A stretch of 53,496 bases of DNA from NCBI RefSeq assembly GCF_021341665.1, contig NZ_JAJTTH010000019.1:1-53496 (forward strand). The letters run 5' to 3'. Below are positions 1 through 7,995 of this stretch, in pieces. Position 1 is the stretch's first letter. Each line of letters begins with the position of its first letter. Source of the DNA: Pseudomonas sp. Au-Pse12. GTDB taxonomy: Bacteria; Pseudomonadota; Gammaproteobacteria; Pseudomonadales; Pseudomonadaceae. Under the pieces are notes generated by a model that saw nothing but the letters and a program-made list of their open reading frames with translations, ran no database searches and was not told the origin of the DNA. Both the position numbers and the translations under genes were made by a program.

Positions 1-1
1 A

Positions 2-71
2 GCCGCTGCCGCAGGCTGCGAACGGCTCCGGAGGAGACGCAGCGATCTTGAAGACGCCAGAGGTTCGCCGG
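2..71. repeat. Direct repeat, copy 1 (about 70 bp)
   Basis: This stretch begins GCCGCTGCCGCAGGCTGCG and recurs almost unchanged 146 bases later. The copies differ by only a few bases, one of them a single-base indel near the end. The G+C-rich, non-coding nature and the CTGCCGCAGGCTGCG core resemble dispersed intergenic repeats of fluorescent pseudomonads. The first 353 bases of the window hold no gene that I can support, only these two copies and the sequence between them. Confidence 0.7.
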
Positions 72-147
72 TCAATCGCCAAGCAAGGCCCTGCGGTCCT
101 TTTCGCAGCTTCGCGGGCTCAGCAGCGGCTACAGGCGGCTTTGTGTT

Positions 148-217
148 GCCGCTGCCGCAGGCTGCGAACGGCTCCGGAGGAGACGTAGCGATCTTGAAGA
201 CGCCGGAGGTTCGGCCG
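148..217. repeat. Direct repeat, copy 2 (about 70 bp)
   Basis: Second copy of the repeat at the window start. It differs by C to T near position 186, A to G near 205 and one extra G near 213. It ends about 135 bases before the start chosen for the glycosyltransferase gene, so it lies in that gene's upstream region. It could be a mobile or recombination-derived intergenic element; no promoter role can be read from it. Confidence 0.7.
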
Positions 218-353
218 GCAATCATCAAGTCGGTGACAGTCGGTGGGGCAGGCGGGTTTTTTATCCTCGTTCAGTCACCGTTCAGGGGTTGCGCGCGCAC
301 CATGTCCAGCCTTACGCCGGGCCCATGGCGCGGCACTTTCTGACGGGGCGAAG

Positions 354-1994
354 ATGGTTCGAGAAACGCGTTTCGGGATTGAGTCCTGGGGGATCTACCT
401 GGTAGCCCTGCTGCTGTTCACCTTTGGCATCTGGGACCAGCCACCCCAGGGGTTCGACGGGCGCTGGGCGCTGTTTCTTCAGGAAATGTTCCGCCACGGG
501 CCGAGCCTGTTCCCCACCACTTATGGCCAGCCGTATCCGGATTACCCGGGCACGGCGACCTATTTCAGCTACCTGTGCGCCCAGCTGTTCGGCGCGCCCA
601 ACCACCTGGCCAATGTCCTGCCCACGGCCCTGGCCTCGGCGGGGGTACTGGCGCTGCTGTACCGCTTGCTGGCACCCATGGGCCGCACCTGGGCGCTGCT
701 CGCGGTGCTGCTGACGGCGCTGACCAGCCAGCTGTTGGACAAGTCCCGTTCGGTGTGCCTGGACCAGATGATCTCGCTGCTGTGCCTGGGGGCGTTCTAC
801 CTGCTGCACAGCAGCGAGCAGCGCGGCTCGCGGCTGCGGCCATGGCTGGTGCTGCCGCTGTTCGTCCTGGCCTTCGCCATTCGCGGGCCGCTGGGGCTGG
901 TGGAAGTCTGCGGCGTGGTCTGTACCTACTGGCTGCTGGGAGACAGCCGCACCCAGGAGGCGCGCCGGACCTTGTTCAAGCGCGTGCTCGGCTACGGCTG
1001 CGGCGGCCTGCTGGTGCTGGCCGGCTGTTGGTGGTTGCTGATGCAACTGGCCTATGTCAGCGGCGGCGAGGCCTTTGTCCATCAGGTCTACAACATGCAG
1101 GTGAGCGGGCGCCTGGATGAAAGTGGCGAGCCGTTCTACTTCTACTTCCAGCTGGCGCTGTACCGCTATTTCCCGGTGGTGCCCCTGGCCCTGGTGACCC
1201 TGTGGATGCTGCGCAGCCAAGTGTTCCGGCGCCATGCCGACCCGCAACTGCGCCTGGTGCTGCGGCTCGGCGCCTGCGGCCTGATGATCCTGCTGGGGCT
1301 GTCGGTGCCGCACTTCAAGCGCGCCTACTACATCCTGCCCATGGTGCCGATGTTCGCCGCGGTGGCCGCCTACGGCCTGCTCATGGTTCGGGGCCAAATG
1401 GGCAAGGTGCGCAGTGCCTACCTGTGGCTGGTGGGGCTGCTGCCGGGGCTGTGCATCCTGGTGCTGTTCGTGCTCAAACACAGCTGGCACAAGCACGGTT
1501 ACTGGCCGCCGGTGTCGATGCCGTTGCTGATTGCGATCTTTGCCCTGCTGCAACTGCTGGCGCTGTACTGCTGGCGCCACACTCGGGGCAGCTTCGGGCG
1601 GCGCCTGGTGCTGCTCAGCGCCCTGGCCCTGGCGGCGCAATGGACCCTGCTGGTGGCGGTGGTGGACCCGGCCAAGGACCGGCAATTCGACACCCGGGGC
1701 TTCGTCACCGACGTGGAGCAGCTGCGCGCGGCCGAACACGGCCCCCTGGTGTTCTTCAACCTGGGCCAGGACACCTGGGCGGTGCGCTACATGATGAACC
1801 TGGACCACGACGAACAGCCGCTGTTTGTCAGCGGCGACGCCCCCGGGCAACTGGACGCGCTGCCCCATGGCTCCTGGGTGATCGTGGCGCGCAAGGATCG
1901 AGAGAAGCTCCAGGGCACCTCGCTGGAAAACCAGCAGCCGGTGTATGAAGGGCGGTTGAATGACAATCCCTGTTTGGTGTTTCAGTTGCAGTAA
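354..1994 (+). CDS. ArnT-like GT-C membrane glycosyltransferase
   Basis: A 546-residue inner-membrane protein with many hydrophobic helices, resembling the ArnT/PMT (GT39/GT83) family, which moves sugars from undecaprenyl-phosphate carriers onto lipid A or protein. The first external loop carries an acidic motif (PPQGFDGRWALFLQEM, around residues 32-47) followed by a Pro/Tyr-rich segment, as expected for a GT-C active site. The last ~110 residues form a soluble C-terminal domain, as in ArnT. An upstream in-frame GTG at 243 would add 37 residues that look non-coding, so the ATG at 354 is preferred. No arn operon genes are beside it, so the donor sugar and acceptor are unknown. The gene stands alone, after a pair of repeats. 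Confidence 0.8.
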   Translation: MVRETRFGIESWGIYLVALLLFTFGIWDQPPQGFDGRWALFLQEMFRHGPSLFPTTYGQPYPDYPGTATYFSYLCAQLFGAPNHLANVLPTALASAGVLALLYRLLAPMGRTWALLAVLLTALTSQLLDKSRSVCLDQMISLLCLGAFYLLHSSEQRGSRLRPWLVLPLFVLAFAIRGPLGLVEVCGVVCTYWLLGDSRTQEARRTLFKRVLGYGCGGLLVLAGCWWLLMQLAYVSGGEAFVHQVYNMQVSGRLDESGEPFYFYFQLALYRYFPVVPLALVTLWMLRSQVFRRHADPQLRLVLRLGACGLMILLGLSVPHFKRAYYILPMVPMFAAVAAYGLLMVRGQMGKVRSAYLWLVGLLPGLCILVLFVLKHSWHKHGYWPPVSMPLLIAIFALLQLLALYCWRHTRGSFGRRLVLLSALALAAQWTLLVAVVDPAKDRQFDTRGFVTDVEQLRAAEHGPLVFFNLGQDTWAVRYMMNLDHDEQPLFVSGDAPGQLDALPHGSWVIVARKDREKLQGTSLENQQPVYEGRLNDNPCLVFQLQ

Positions 1995-2064
1995 GTCCTT
2001 GGCAGCGAGTGGTGCGGGTCGTATTTTTGGCCCCTGCGATCCGCGTTGAAACCAGGGAGTGGTC

Positions 2065-2526
2065 ATGGAATGCCAAGTTCGTCCGGCCCTAGAGGCCGAT
2101 GCCGCGCGGGTCAGCCAAGTGATCCTGGCGGCCCTGCTCACCAGCAATGCCCAGGACTATCCCGCCCATGTGATCGAGCGGGTGCAAGACAGCTTTACCC
2201 CGGACGCCGTCCTGCAACTGATGCGGCGTCGGCAAATGTTCGTCGCCCTGGTGGACGGGAAACTGCTGGGCACCGCCAGCCTCGACGGGCGCGCGGTGCG
2301 TTCGGTGTTTGTCGATCCGGCGTACCACGGTTGTGGCCTGGGCCGGCAACTGATGGCCGCGGTCGAGCAGGCGGCGCTGGACTCGGGTTTGACCTCGCTG
2401 GTGGTGCCCTCATCGGTCACCGCCGAAGGCTTTTATGCACGCCTGGGGTTTGTCCGGGTACGCGAGCATTACGAGGGCGATGAGCTGACGCTGATCATGG
2501 AGAGGGGCCTGTCCGGGCCGGCTTGA
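2065..2526 (+). CDS. GNAT-family N-acetyltransferase
   Basis: A 153-residue protein with the single-domain GNAT fold, which transfers acetyl from acetyl-CoA to an amine. The acetyl-CoA-binding motif A is visible around residues 72-90 (VRSVFVDPAYHGCGLGRQLM, with the Gly-rich GCGLGRQ pyrophosphate loop). A later EGFYARLGFVRV segment is motif B with the usual aromatic residues. The start follows a GGGAGT ribosome site eight bases upstream; an in-frame GTG two codons earlier is less likely. It is 70 bases after the glycosyltransferase on the same strand. The substrate cannot be read from sequence. Confidence 0.85.
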   Translation: MECQVRPALEADAARVSQVILAALLTSNAQDYPAHVIERVQDSFTPDAVLQLMRRRQMFVALVDGKLLGTASLDGRAVRSVFVDPAYHGCGLGRQLMAAVEQAALDSGLTSLVVPSSVTAEGFYARLGFVRVREHYEGDELTLIMERGLSGPA

Positions 2527-2545
2527 CCTTTCCCGCCATGAGCCT

Positions 2546-2645
2546 TGTAGGAGCGAGCTTGCTCGCGATGGACGTCAACGATAACGCGGGTTCGCTGAGG
2601 GAACGCGGCGCTCTCGGGAGTTTCGCGAGCAAGCTCGCTCCTACA
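2546..2645. repeat. Inverted REP pair (BIME-like)
   Basis: TGTAGGAGCGAGCTTGCTCG at 2546-2565 is repeated inverted at 2623-2645, each copy itself nearly palindromic (GCGAGCTTGCTCGC). This is the classic Pseudomonas REP doublet. It lies between convergent genes (GNAT rightward, YkvI-like leftward), where it could stabilise 3' ends or act as a terminator. Confidence 0.85.
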
Positions 2646-2703
2646 GGGCTGGGTTGAGCTCAAGGCACCTGGATACCTCCCGGGTGCCAGAGCCATCAAG
2701 TGC

Positions 2704-3759
2704 TTATGCCACCACCACCCGCCGGGGCCGCAGCCAGCCGATCACCACCGCGGCAATCAGCAGGAACCCCAGGTAGCCGAAGAACGGATAGACCTGCCCC
2801 ACCAAGCTGATAAAGCCCACCAGGCTGCCGACAAACGCCAGGGCGCCGGCGGCAATGGAGCCGAGGCGGAACTGCCGGGTGCCGGCCGGAAACAGCCGCG
2901 CGGAGAAGGAGTACAAGGTGCCCACGGCGGTGTTGAGGATCATGCAGAAGATGATCAGCGCCATCAGCAACCCCAGGGCCGGGGAGACTTCGCCGGCGAT
3001 CGACAGCATGGGCATCGGCAGGTCCGCCACGCTGTCCAGGCGCGACAGCAGGCCCAGGCTCATCACCAGCATCAGCAGGCCCAGCAGTGCGCCGCCGAAA
3101 ATGCCGCCCCACATTGCCTGTTTCTCGCCCTTGGCTGCGCCGCCCATGATCGCCAGGATCGGCACCCCGGCCACGATGTTGTAGGACACATAAAGCAAGG
3201 CGCCCAGCAGCCAGTGGCTGGCGCCGGCTTCTTGCTTGGCCGCCAGTTGATTGAGTTCACCGAAGCTCAGGTCGCGGGTGGCGGCGCCATACAGGGCCAC
3301 GCCCACCGCGGTGATGATCAGGAAGGGCGTCACCGCGCCGATCATGCCGATGACCTTGTGCACGTCCAGGCACACGATGGCGACCACGATCAGGGTCACC
3401 AGCACGCTGCCGGCGATGGCTGGAATGCCGAACTGCTGTTCCAGCAAGGCACCGCCGCCGGCCAGCATCACCACGGTCACGGCGAACATGAAGAAGGTGA
3501 TCATCAGGTCCACCAGCGCGCCCAGGTGCTTGCCGCACAGGGCCTGCACCACGTCCTTGTGCGACGCCGCCCGCAGGCGGCTGCCCATGCTCGCCAGGGC
3601 CATGCCGAGGAAGGTGAACAGCGCCGCGCTGACCACCGCGCCCGCCAGGCCCCAGGCGCCGAAGTCGACGAACATCAACAGCAGTTCACGACCGGAGGCG
3701 AACCCCGCGCCGACAATCACACCGACGAAGGCGCCGGCGATCTTCAGACTTTCTTTCAT
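2704..3759 (-). CDS. YkvI-type inner membrane transporter-like protein
   Basis: A 351-residue integral membrane protein with about ten hydrophobic segments and the YkvI-family N-terminus GVIVGAGFASGRELL (around residues 11-25), which marks a distant branch of the APC amino-acid transporter superfamily. The ATG at 3759 is preceded by AGGCTAA. A longer frame starting 17 codons upstream lacks support. It is the third leftward gene after the DauA-like oxidase and the RidA protein, with a 102-base gap before it, so it may be in the same transcript. Context suggests movement of an amino acid or amine, but the substrate is unknown. Confidence 0.75.
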   Translation of the reverse strand: MKESLKIAGAFVGVIVGAGFASGRELLLMFVDFGAWGLAGAVVSAALFTFLGMALASMGSRLRAASHKDVVQALCGKHLGALVDLMITFFMFAVTVVMLAGGGALLEQQFGIPAIAGSVLVTLIVVAIVCLDVHKVIGMIGAVTPFLIITAVGVALYGAATRDLSFGELNQLAAKQEAGASHWLLGALLYVSYNIVAGVPILAIMGGAAKGEKQAMWGGIFGGALLGLLMLVMSLGLLSRLDSVADLPMPMLSIAGEVSPALGLLMALIIFCMILNTAVGTLYSFSARLFPAGTRQFRLGSIAAGALAFVGSLVGFISLVGQVYPFFGYLGFLLIAAVVIGWLRPRRVVVA

Positions 3760-3861
3760 GACGATTAGCCTCGATTTGTTGTTGTTATGTAGGGTGGACG
3801 GCCGCGTCATCTATTGGCGTGGCGGTCCTGGGCATCGCACTTGAGGGCTGGGGCGGGTGAC

Positions 3862-4239
3862 TCAGTTTTCGCCGACCCAGGCCTGGACTTCGATCTCGAC
3901 ATCGACCCCCAGCGCCAGTTGGGCGCTGACGGTGGAGCGCACCGGGAAACCGTTCTTGAAGTGGCGCTGGTAGACCTCGTTGAAGCCGGCGAAGTGCTGC
4001 ATGTCGGTGAGCCAGACGGTGCTCTTCACCACCTGGTCGAAGCTGGCGCCGCACGCGGCCAGGGTTTCGCCGATGCGCGCCATGGCGGCCTCGGTCTGCA
4101 CGCGGATGTCGCCGTGCACCACTTCGCCTTCGGCGCTCATGGGCACCTGGCCGGAGAGGAACAGAAAGCCGCCAACGCGGATCGCCCGGGAGAAGGGGTA
4201 GGGCAGGTGGCTGGGGTAACGCTGGATATCAGTGGACAT
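3862..4239 (-). CDS. RidA/YjgF-family imine deaminase
   Basis: A 125-residue member of the Rid family, which hydrolyses reactive enamine/imine intermediates to keto acids and ammonia. Arg101 in PVRSTVSAQLALG matches the carboxylate-binding Arg105 of E. coli RidA, and the VEIEVQAW segment supplies the glutamate equivalent to Glu120. The gene starts 26 bases after the stop of the FAD amino-acid oxidase-like gene, on the same strand. That enzyme would release exactly this kind of imine, so the two probably act in sequence. It is a divergent Rid subgroup member rather than the housekeeping RidA. Confidence 0.88.
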   Translation of the reverse strand: MSTDIQRYPSHLPYPFSRAIRVGGFLFLSGQVPMSAEGEVVHGDIRVQTEAAMARIGETLAACGASFDQVVKSTVWLTDMQHFAGFNEVYQRHFKNGFPVRSTVSAQLALGVDVEIEVQAWVGEN

Positions 4240-4265
4240 GGCAAGGGCCTCGTGGGCTGGGTGGG

Positions 4266-5402
4266 TTAACGCAAGCGAGCGGGGGCCAGGGCCAGGGCAT
4301 CGACGCCCTGGCTCAGCAGTTCTTCGGGGACCGGGTGGCCCAGCAGCAGGGCGCAGGCCAGTTGCGACACGCCGGCCGCCGACTGGATGCCGTAGCCACC
4401 CTGGGCGGCGAGCCAGAAAAAGCCTTCGCAGTTGTCATCCCAGCCCACCACCAGATCGCCGTCGGCGACGAAGGAACGCAGGCCGGCCCAGCTGTGGCGC
4501 GGGCGGCGGATGCTCAGCGAAGTGACGTTCTCGATGTGGTAGATGCCGGTGGCGATGTCCAGCTCTTCGGGCATCACATCCTGGGGCGGCACCGGGTCGG
4601 CATTGGCCGGGGAGCCGAGCAACTGGCCGGCGTCGGGCTTGAAATAGAAGCTTTCGTCGATGCCGATCACCGCCGGCCAGCGGCTGAAGTCTTCATCCGG
4701 CGGACCGTCGAAAGTGAAGGCGCTGCGCCGGCAGGGTTGCAGGCCGATGGGGGCCACGCCGCACAGCTGGGCCACCTCATCGACCCAGGCACCGGCAGCG
4801 TTCACCAGATTGCGCGCCTGCAGGGAACGGCCATCGCTGAGTGTGAGGTTCCAGTGGCGGTCTTCGCGGCTGGCTTCGACGATCTGTATGTCGCACTCCA
4901 GCTGCCCCCCGGCCCGGCGCATGGCCCGCAGGAAACCCTGGTGCAGGGCGTGCACGTCCAGGTCCTGGGCGGCGGTTTCCAGCATCGCCCCGGCAACGGC
5001 GTCGGGGCGCAGGCAGGGCACCAGGGCCCGGGCCTGCTCGGCCGTGATCAGGCGCACGTTGGCGGAGCGGGCGCGGGTTTCGTCGTAGGTCTGCTGCAAC
5101 TGTTCCAGCTGTTCCTCGCTGGCCACGTACAGGCAGCCACGGGGTTCCATCAGCGGATGTTCGCAGAAACCCTGCGGCGGCCGCTGGTAGAAAGCCCGGC
5201 TGGCGCGAGTCAGGGCCTGGATCTGCGGAGTGCCGTAGGCCTCCATGAACATCGCCGCCGAGCGCCCGGTGGAGTGGTAGCCCGGCTGCGATTCACGCTC
5301 CAACACCAGCACGCTGGCCTGCCCGGCCAAGCGGTAGGCCAGGGAAGCACCGGCAATACCGGCGCCGATGATGACGAAGTCGAAGCATTGGTTCGCGTGC
5401 AT
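4266..5402 (-). CDS. DauA-like FAD-dependent D-amino-acid dehydrogenase/oxidase
   Basis: A 378-residue DAO-fold flavoprotein. The dinucleotide motif VIIGAGIAGAS is at residues 10-20, followed by LERESQPGYHSTGRSAA. The remainder closely follows P. aeruginosa DauA (D-arginine dehydrogenase): LGSPANADPV, ELDIATGIYHIE, WAGLRSFVADGDLVVG and GYGIQ are shared. From remembered DauA numbering, three substrate-lid or pocket residues differ: His48 is Met51 here, Thr50 is Met53 and Glu87 is Cys90, while Tyr53 is kept as Tyr56. Loss of the guanidinium-binding Glu argues against arginine as substrate. Start ATG at 5402 follows AGGAACCCCGGC; an upstream extension of 16 codons covers the operator. It heads a leftward set with RidA and a YkvI-like protein. 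Confidence 0.82.
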   Translation of the reverse strand: MHANQCFDFVIIGAGIAGASLAYRLAGQASVLVLERESQPGYHSTGRSAAMFMEAYGTPQIQALTRASRAFYQRPPQGFCEHPLMEPRGCLYVASEEQLEQLQQTYDETRARSANVRLITAEQARALVPCLRPDAVAGAMLETAAQDLDVHALHQGFLRAMRRAGGQLECDIQIVEASREDRHWNLTLSDGRSLQARNLVNAAGAWVDEVAQLCGVAPIGLQPCRRSAFTFDGPPDEDFSRWPAVIGIDESFYFKPDAGQLLGSPANADPVPPQDVMPEELDIATGIYHIENVTSLSIRRPRHSWAGLRSFVADGDLVVGWDDNCEGFFWLAAQGGYGIQSAAGVSQLACALLLGHPVPEELLSQGVDALALAPARLR

Positions 5403-5439
5403 GCCGGGGTTCCTGAAGCGCTGGAAAATGACAGGGGTT

Positions 5440-5479
5440 AAAATTCTCACATACGAGAAATGTAAGATATGAGAATTTT
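5440..5479. promoter_or_regulatory. Perfect 10-bp inverted repeat, candidate operator
   Basis: AAAATTCTCA (5440-5449) and TGAGAATTTT (5470-5479) are a perfect inverted repeat separated by 20 bases. A second small dyad, TCTC-N6-GAGA, lies inside at 5445-5458. It sits in the 165-base gap between the divergent oxidase gene and the XRE-cupin regulator, and is much richer in A+T than its surroundings. It is the natural binding site for that regulator and could control both directions. Confidence 0.7.
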
Positions 5480-5567
5480 CCAGTCAACCCGGGGTCCTGG
5501 GTTAATATTTCGCCACGTGCCCCGGCCAGCGTCGCGGTTGCCCTTATTTGCCTGACAGAGAGCCCCA

Positions 5568-6197
5568 ATGAGTTCCGACCGAGCCCAGCCCGCCTTGAGC
5601 TCCCACGCCCATCCACTGATCGACCGAACCCAGGTTGGCGCCCGCCTGCGGACCATCCGCAAAAGCCAGAAGCTGACCCTCAAGCAGCTCTCGGAACGCT
5701 CCGGCGTGGCGCTGTCGACCCTGTCGAAAATGGAGCTGGCCCAAGTCTCGGTCAGCTACGAAAAGCTCGCCGCCGCGGCCCGCGCCCTGGGCGTCGACAT
5801 CGCCCAGCTCTTCACCCCGGCGCCGAACCTGACCCAGACCCGCAGCACCCAGGTGCAACCGACCGTGGTCAGCACCACTATCGCCGACGCCCCCGGCTAC
5901 AGCACCGGCAACTACGACTACCACCCCATGGCCGGCGACTTCCCCGGGCGCAGCATGACCCCCATGTATGCGCGGATCTTTGCCCGCGAGCTGCAGCAGT
6001 TCGAGGACTACATCCGCCACCCCGGGCAGGAATTTGCCCTGGTGCTGTCGGGGCGGGTGCGGATTCAGTTTGAGACCGGAGAGGCGGTGAGCATCGGATC
6101 GCAGGAGACGGCGTACTTCAACAGCAGCGTCGGCCATATCTATCTGGCGGAAGGGGATGAGGATGCGGAGGTGATGGTGGTGATGTCGGAGCGCTGA
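5568..6197 (+). CDS. XRE-type HTH regulator with C-terminal cupin
   Basis: A 209-residue transcription factor. Residues ~22-78 form an XRE helix-turn-helix (VGARLRTIRKSQKLTLKQLS, then SGVALSTLSKMELAQVSVSY). Residues ~130-205 form a cupin sensor domain, with HPGQEFALVLSGRVRIQFETG as its core. Regulators of this architecture commonly control amino-acid, polyamine or aminotransferase genes and sense a small molecule in the cupin. It is divergent from the DauA-like/RidA/YkvI set, with an inverted repeat in the shared gap, so it is the probable local regulator. The ATG follows GAGAGCCCCA. Confidence 0.87.
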   Translation: MSSDRAQPALSSHAHPLIDRTQVGARLRTIRKSQKLTLKQLSERSGVALSTLSKMELAQVSVSYEKLAAAARALGVDIAQLFTPAPNLTQTRSTQVQPTVVSTTIADAPGYSTGNYDYHPMAGDFPGRSMTPMYARIFARELQQFEDYIRHPGQEFALVLSGRVRIQFETGEAVSIGSQETAYFNSSVGHIYLAEGDEDAEVMVVMSER

Positions 6198-6398
6198 AGA
6201 AGCCCAACCGCATTCAGGAAAAGCTCGGCAGATCGTGCTGACCGCCGAGTTTCTGGTTTACATGAAGCAATTGTGCGAATGGCCTCAGTCCGAAGTGGTC
6301 TCCCAAACAGCGCGCAGCGCCCAGTAGCGTCGGCTTGGATTTCAGAACAACGGAATGAAGCACCACTAGTGAGCTGCCGTCTGGCGGTTTGTTCCTGC

Positions 6399-7571
6399 CT
6401 AGACTGCGCCGTTCCAGCCAGAGCTGCGTTCTTGCTCAGGTGCTGTCTGTGGAGTAGTTTGCGGAGGGTCAAGTTTCTGATTGGCGGACGACCACCTGTT
6501 TCTGATTATCCGCCTGACTGGTTCCTCAATCAGGTAGTACCCGCAGGCAGAGAGTGCGGTGAGGCATGCAAACGCACAGACAATCAGAATCTTTCCATTA
6601 ACAAACACCGGGAACATCGCCGTTAACTCAGAGTGATAGCTGATCAGTGAAAGGCCTATTAGTGCCTGGAAGGAGTAGAAGCAGTAACTGATCTTGCCGA
6701 ACCAGACGAATAGTGGACGTGACAGGATCCAGGCGATAGGGCCGCGTCCGGCGGCCAGTGTACACAGAGTGATTGCGACTACAGGTATAACTATCCAGTT
6801 GTGCCCGGTATAGATCGGCATGACCGCTCCGAAGTGTCCCAGGTAGGCAAACAGGGCGGCGACGCAGGCTAGGTGAAAGATCCATATTGACGGCGGCAGC
6901 GGATGCCTTTTTACCAATACGTACACGCAGGCGCCGATGACGAATTCGGGGAAGCGGAAGACAGGCATCGCGTAAAACACGGGGATTCCGTACTGACCGT
7001 ATAATTTCACCGATATCGCTGGCATCAGAGACAAGCAATAGCATGCGACGATGATCATCAGCACCGCTCGACTGGATGATCGATTGATGAATTTGACGAG
7101 TAAGGGAAGCATGGCGTAGCAGAACGCTTCTACCGAAATCGACCAACTGCCGCCATTGTTCCAATGGCTGAAAAGTTGCGGGAACCAAGCCTGTATCAGG
7201 AAAATGTTGGCGATGAAGATGAACACCATTTGGAACCCTGAGAGCAGCATTGCTGCTGTATCGCCGGTTAGGCTGATTCCTAACCATGGCAGCGTAACAA
7301 GTCCTGCTACGAAGTAGACCGGGTAGATCCTAGCGAAACGATTGACGAAGTACTCTCTGATACCGCCTTCGAAGTTGGTGTATGTCATCATCAACAGGTA
7401 CCCGGAGAGCATGAAGAACACGCTCATCCCAATAGCCCCTTCGTTGAAGATGTTCTTCAGGAATGTCATCTCGGTCACGGGCCAGCGAATTTGGATGTGA
7501 AATACAAAAACGTATAACGCTGCAACGAATCTCAACCCTGTGAGGGGGAGAATTTCCTTTTGATGATTCAC
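6399..7571 (-). CDS. Acyltransferase 3 (OafA/YrhL type) membrane protein
   Basis: A 390-residue AT3-family membrane protein that O-acylates sugars or other acceptors, with about ten hydrophobic helices. Family signatures are LTGLRFVAALYVFVFH near residues 10-25, containing the functional His, and GMSVFFMLSGYLL around residues 48-60. The start is GTG at 7571 with GAGG about ten bases upstream. Base composition is visibly lower in G+C and codon use differs from the genes on both sides. Next to it is a decayed IS3-family element, which suggests horizontal acquisition. Likely targets are O-antigen or exopolysaccharide, but no polysaccharide genes are nearby. Confidence 0.85.
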   Translation of the reverse strand: MNHQKEILPLTGLRFVAALYVFVFHIQIRWPVTEMTFLKNIFNEGAIGMSVFFMLSGYLLMMTYTNFEGGIREYFVNRFARIYPVYFVAGLVTLPWLGISLTGDTAAMLLSGFQMVFIFIANIFLIQAWFPQLFSHWNNGGSWSISVEAFCYAMLPLLVKFINRSSSRAVLMIIVACYCLSLMPAISVKLYGQYGIPVFYAMPVFRFPEFVIGACVYVLVKRHPLPPSIWIFHLACVAALFAYLGHFGAVMPIYTGHNWIVIPVVAITLCTLAAGRGPIAWILSRPLFVWFGKISYCFYSFQALIGLSLISYHSELTAMFPVFVNGKILIVCAFACLTALSACGYYLIEEPVRRIIRNRWSSANQKLDPPQTTPQTAPEQERSSGWNGAV

Positions 7572-7714
7572 ACTTCGTCCTCGGTTTCAGCAATGTCGGC
7601 CGCACTTGGCCAGATCGGGCAGCGCAGCTATATATCACAAGTCGCCGGGCTTGAATCGCTCCGGGTTCTGTAGATACCTATGTGCCTTAAAATGAGGCCT
7701 GTCAGGATGCCTTT

Positions 7715-7995
7715 ATGAGCAAGTCGCGTTATCCCGAAGAAATCAAAATCCAAGCGGTCAATTGAGTGAATGAAAAGAAGTTGCCTGTTACAGATGTAGC
7801 ACCCGCCCCACCTTGCGTGTTGACGCATAGCCTCTATGCCTGGATAAAGCACTGCAGCAAATCTGAACAAGAACGACAGCAAGACGATGATCAGAACGCA
7901 GAACTACACCGTCGTTGAGCGAAACTCAAGCAGGTCATCGAAAAGCAGGGCATCCTAAAAAGGCCGCCGCGTACTTTGCCAAGCAGTTCGGCTGA
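7715..7995 (+). pseudogene. IS3-family transposase OrfA, broken
   Basis: Reads MSKSRYPEEIKIQAVN and then a TGA at codon 17. It resumes with LTHSLYAWIKHCSKSEQERQ, meets a second TGA, and shifts frame before KAAAYFAKQFG and a stop. This is the helix-turn-helix plus leucine-zipper OrfA pattern of IS3 elements. At least two nonsense changes and one frameshift inactivate it. Confidence 0.8.
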
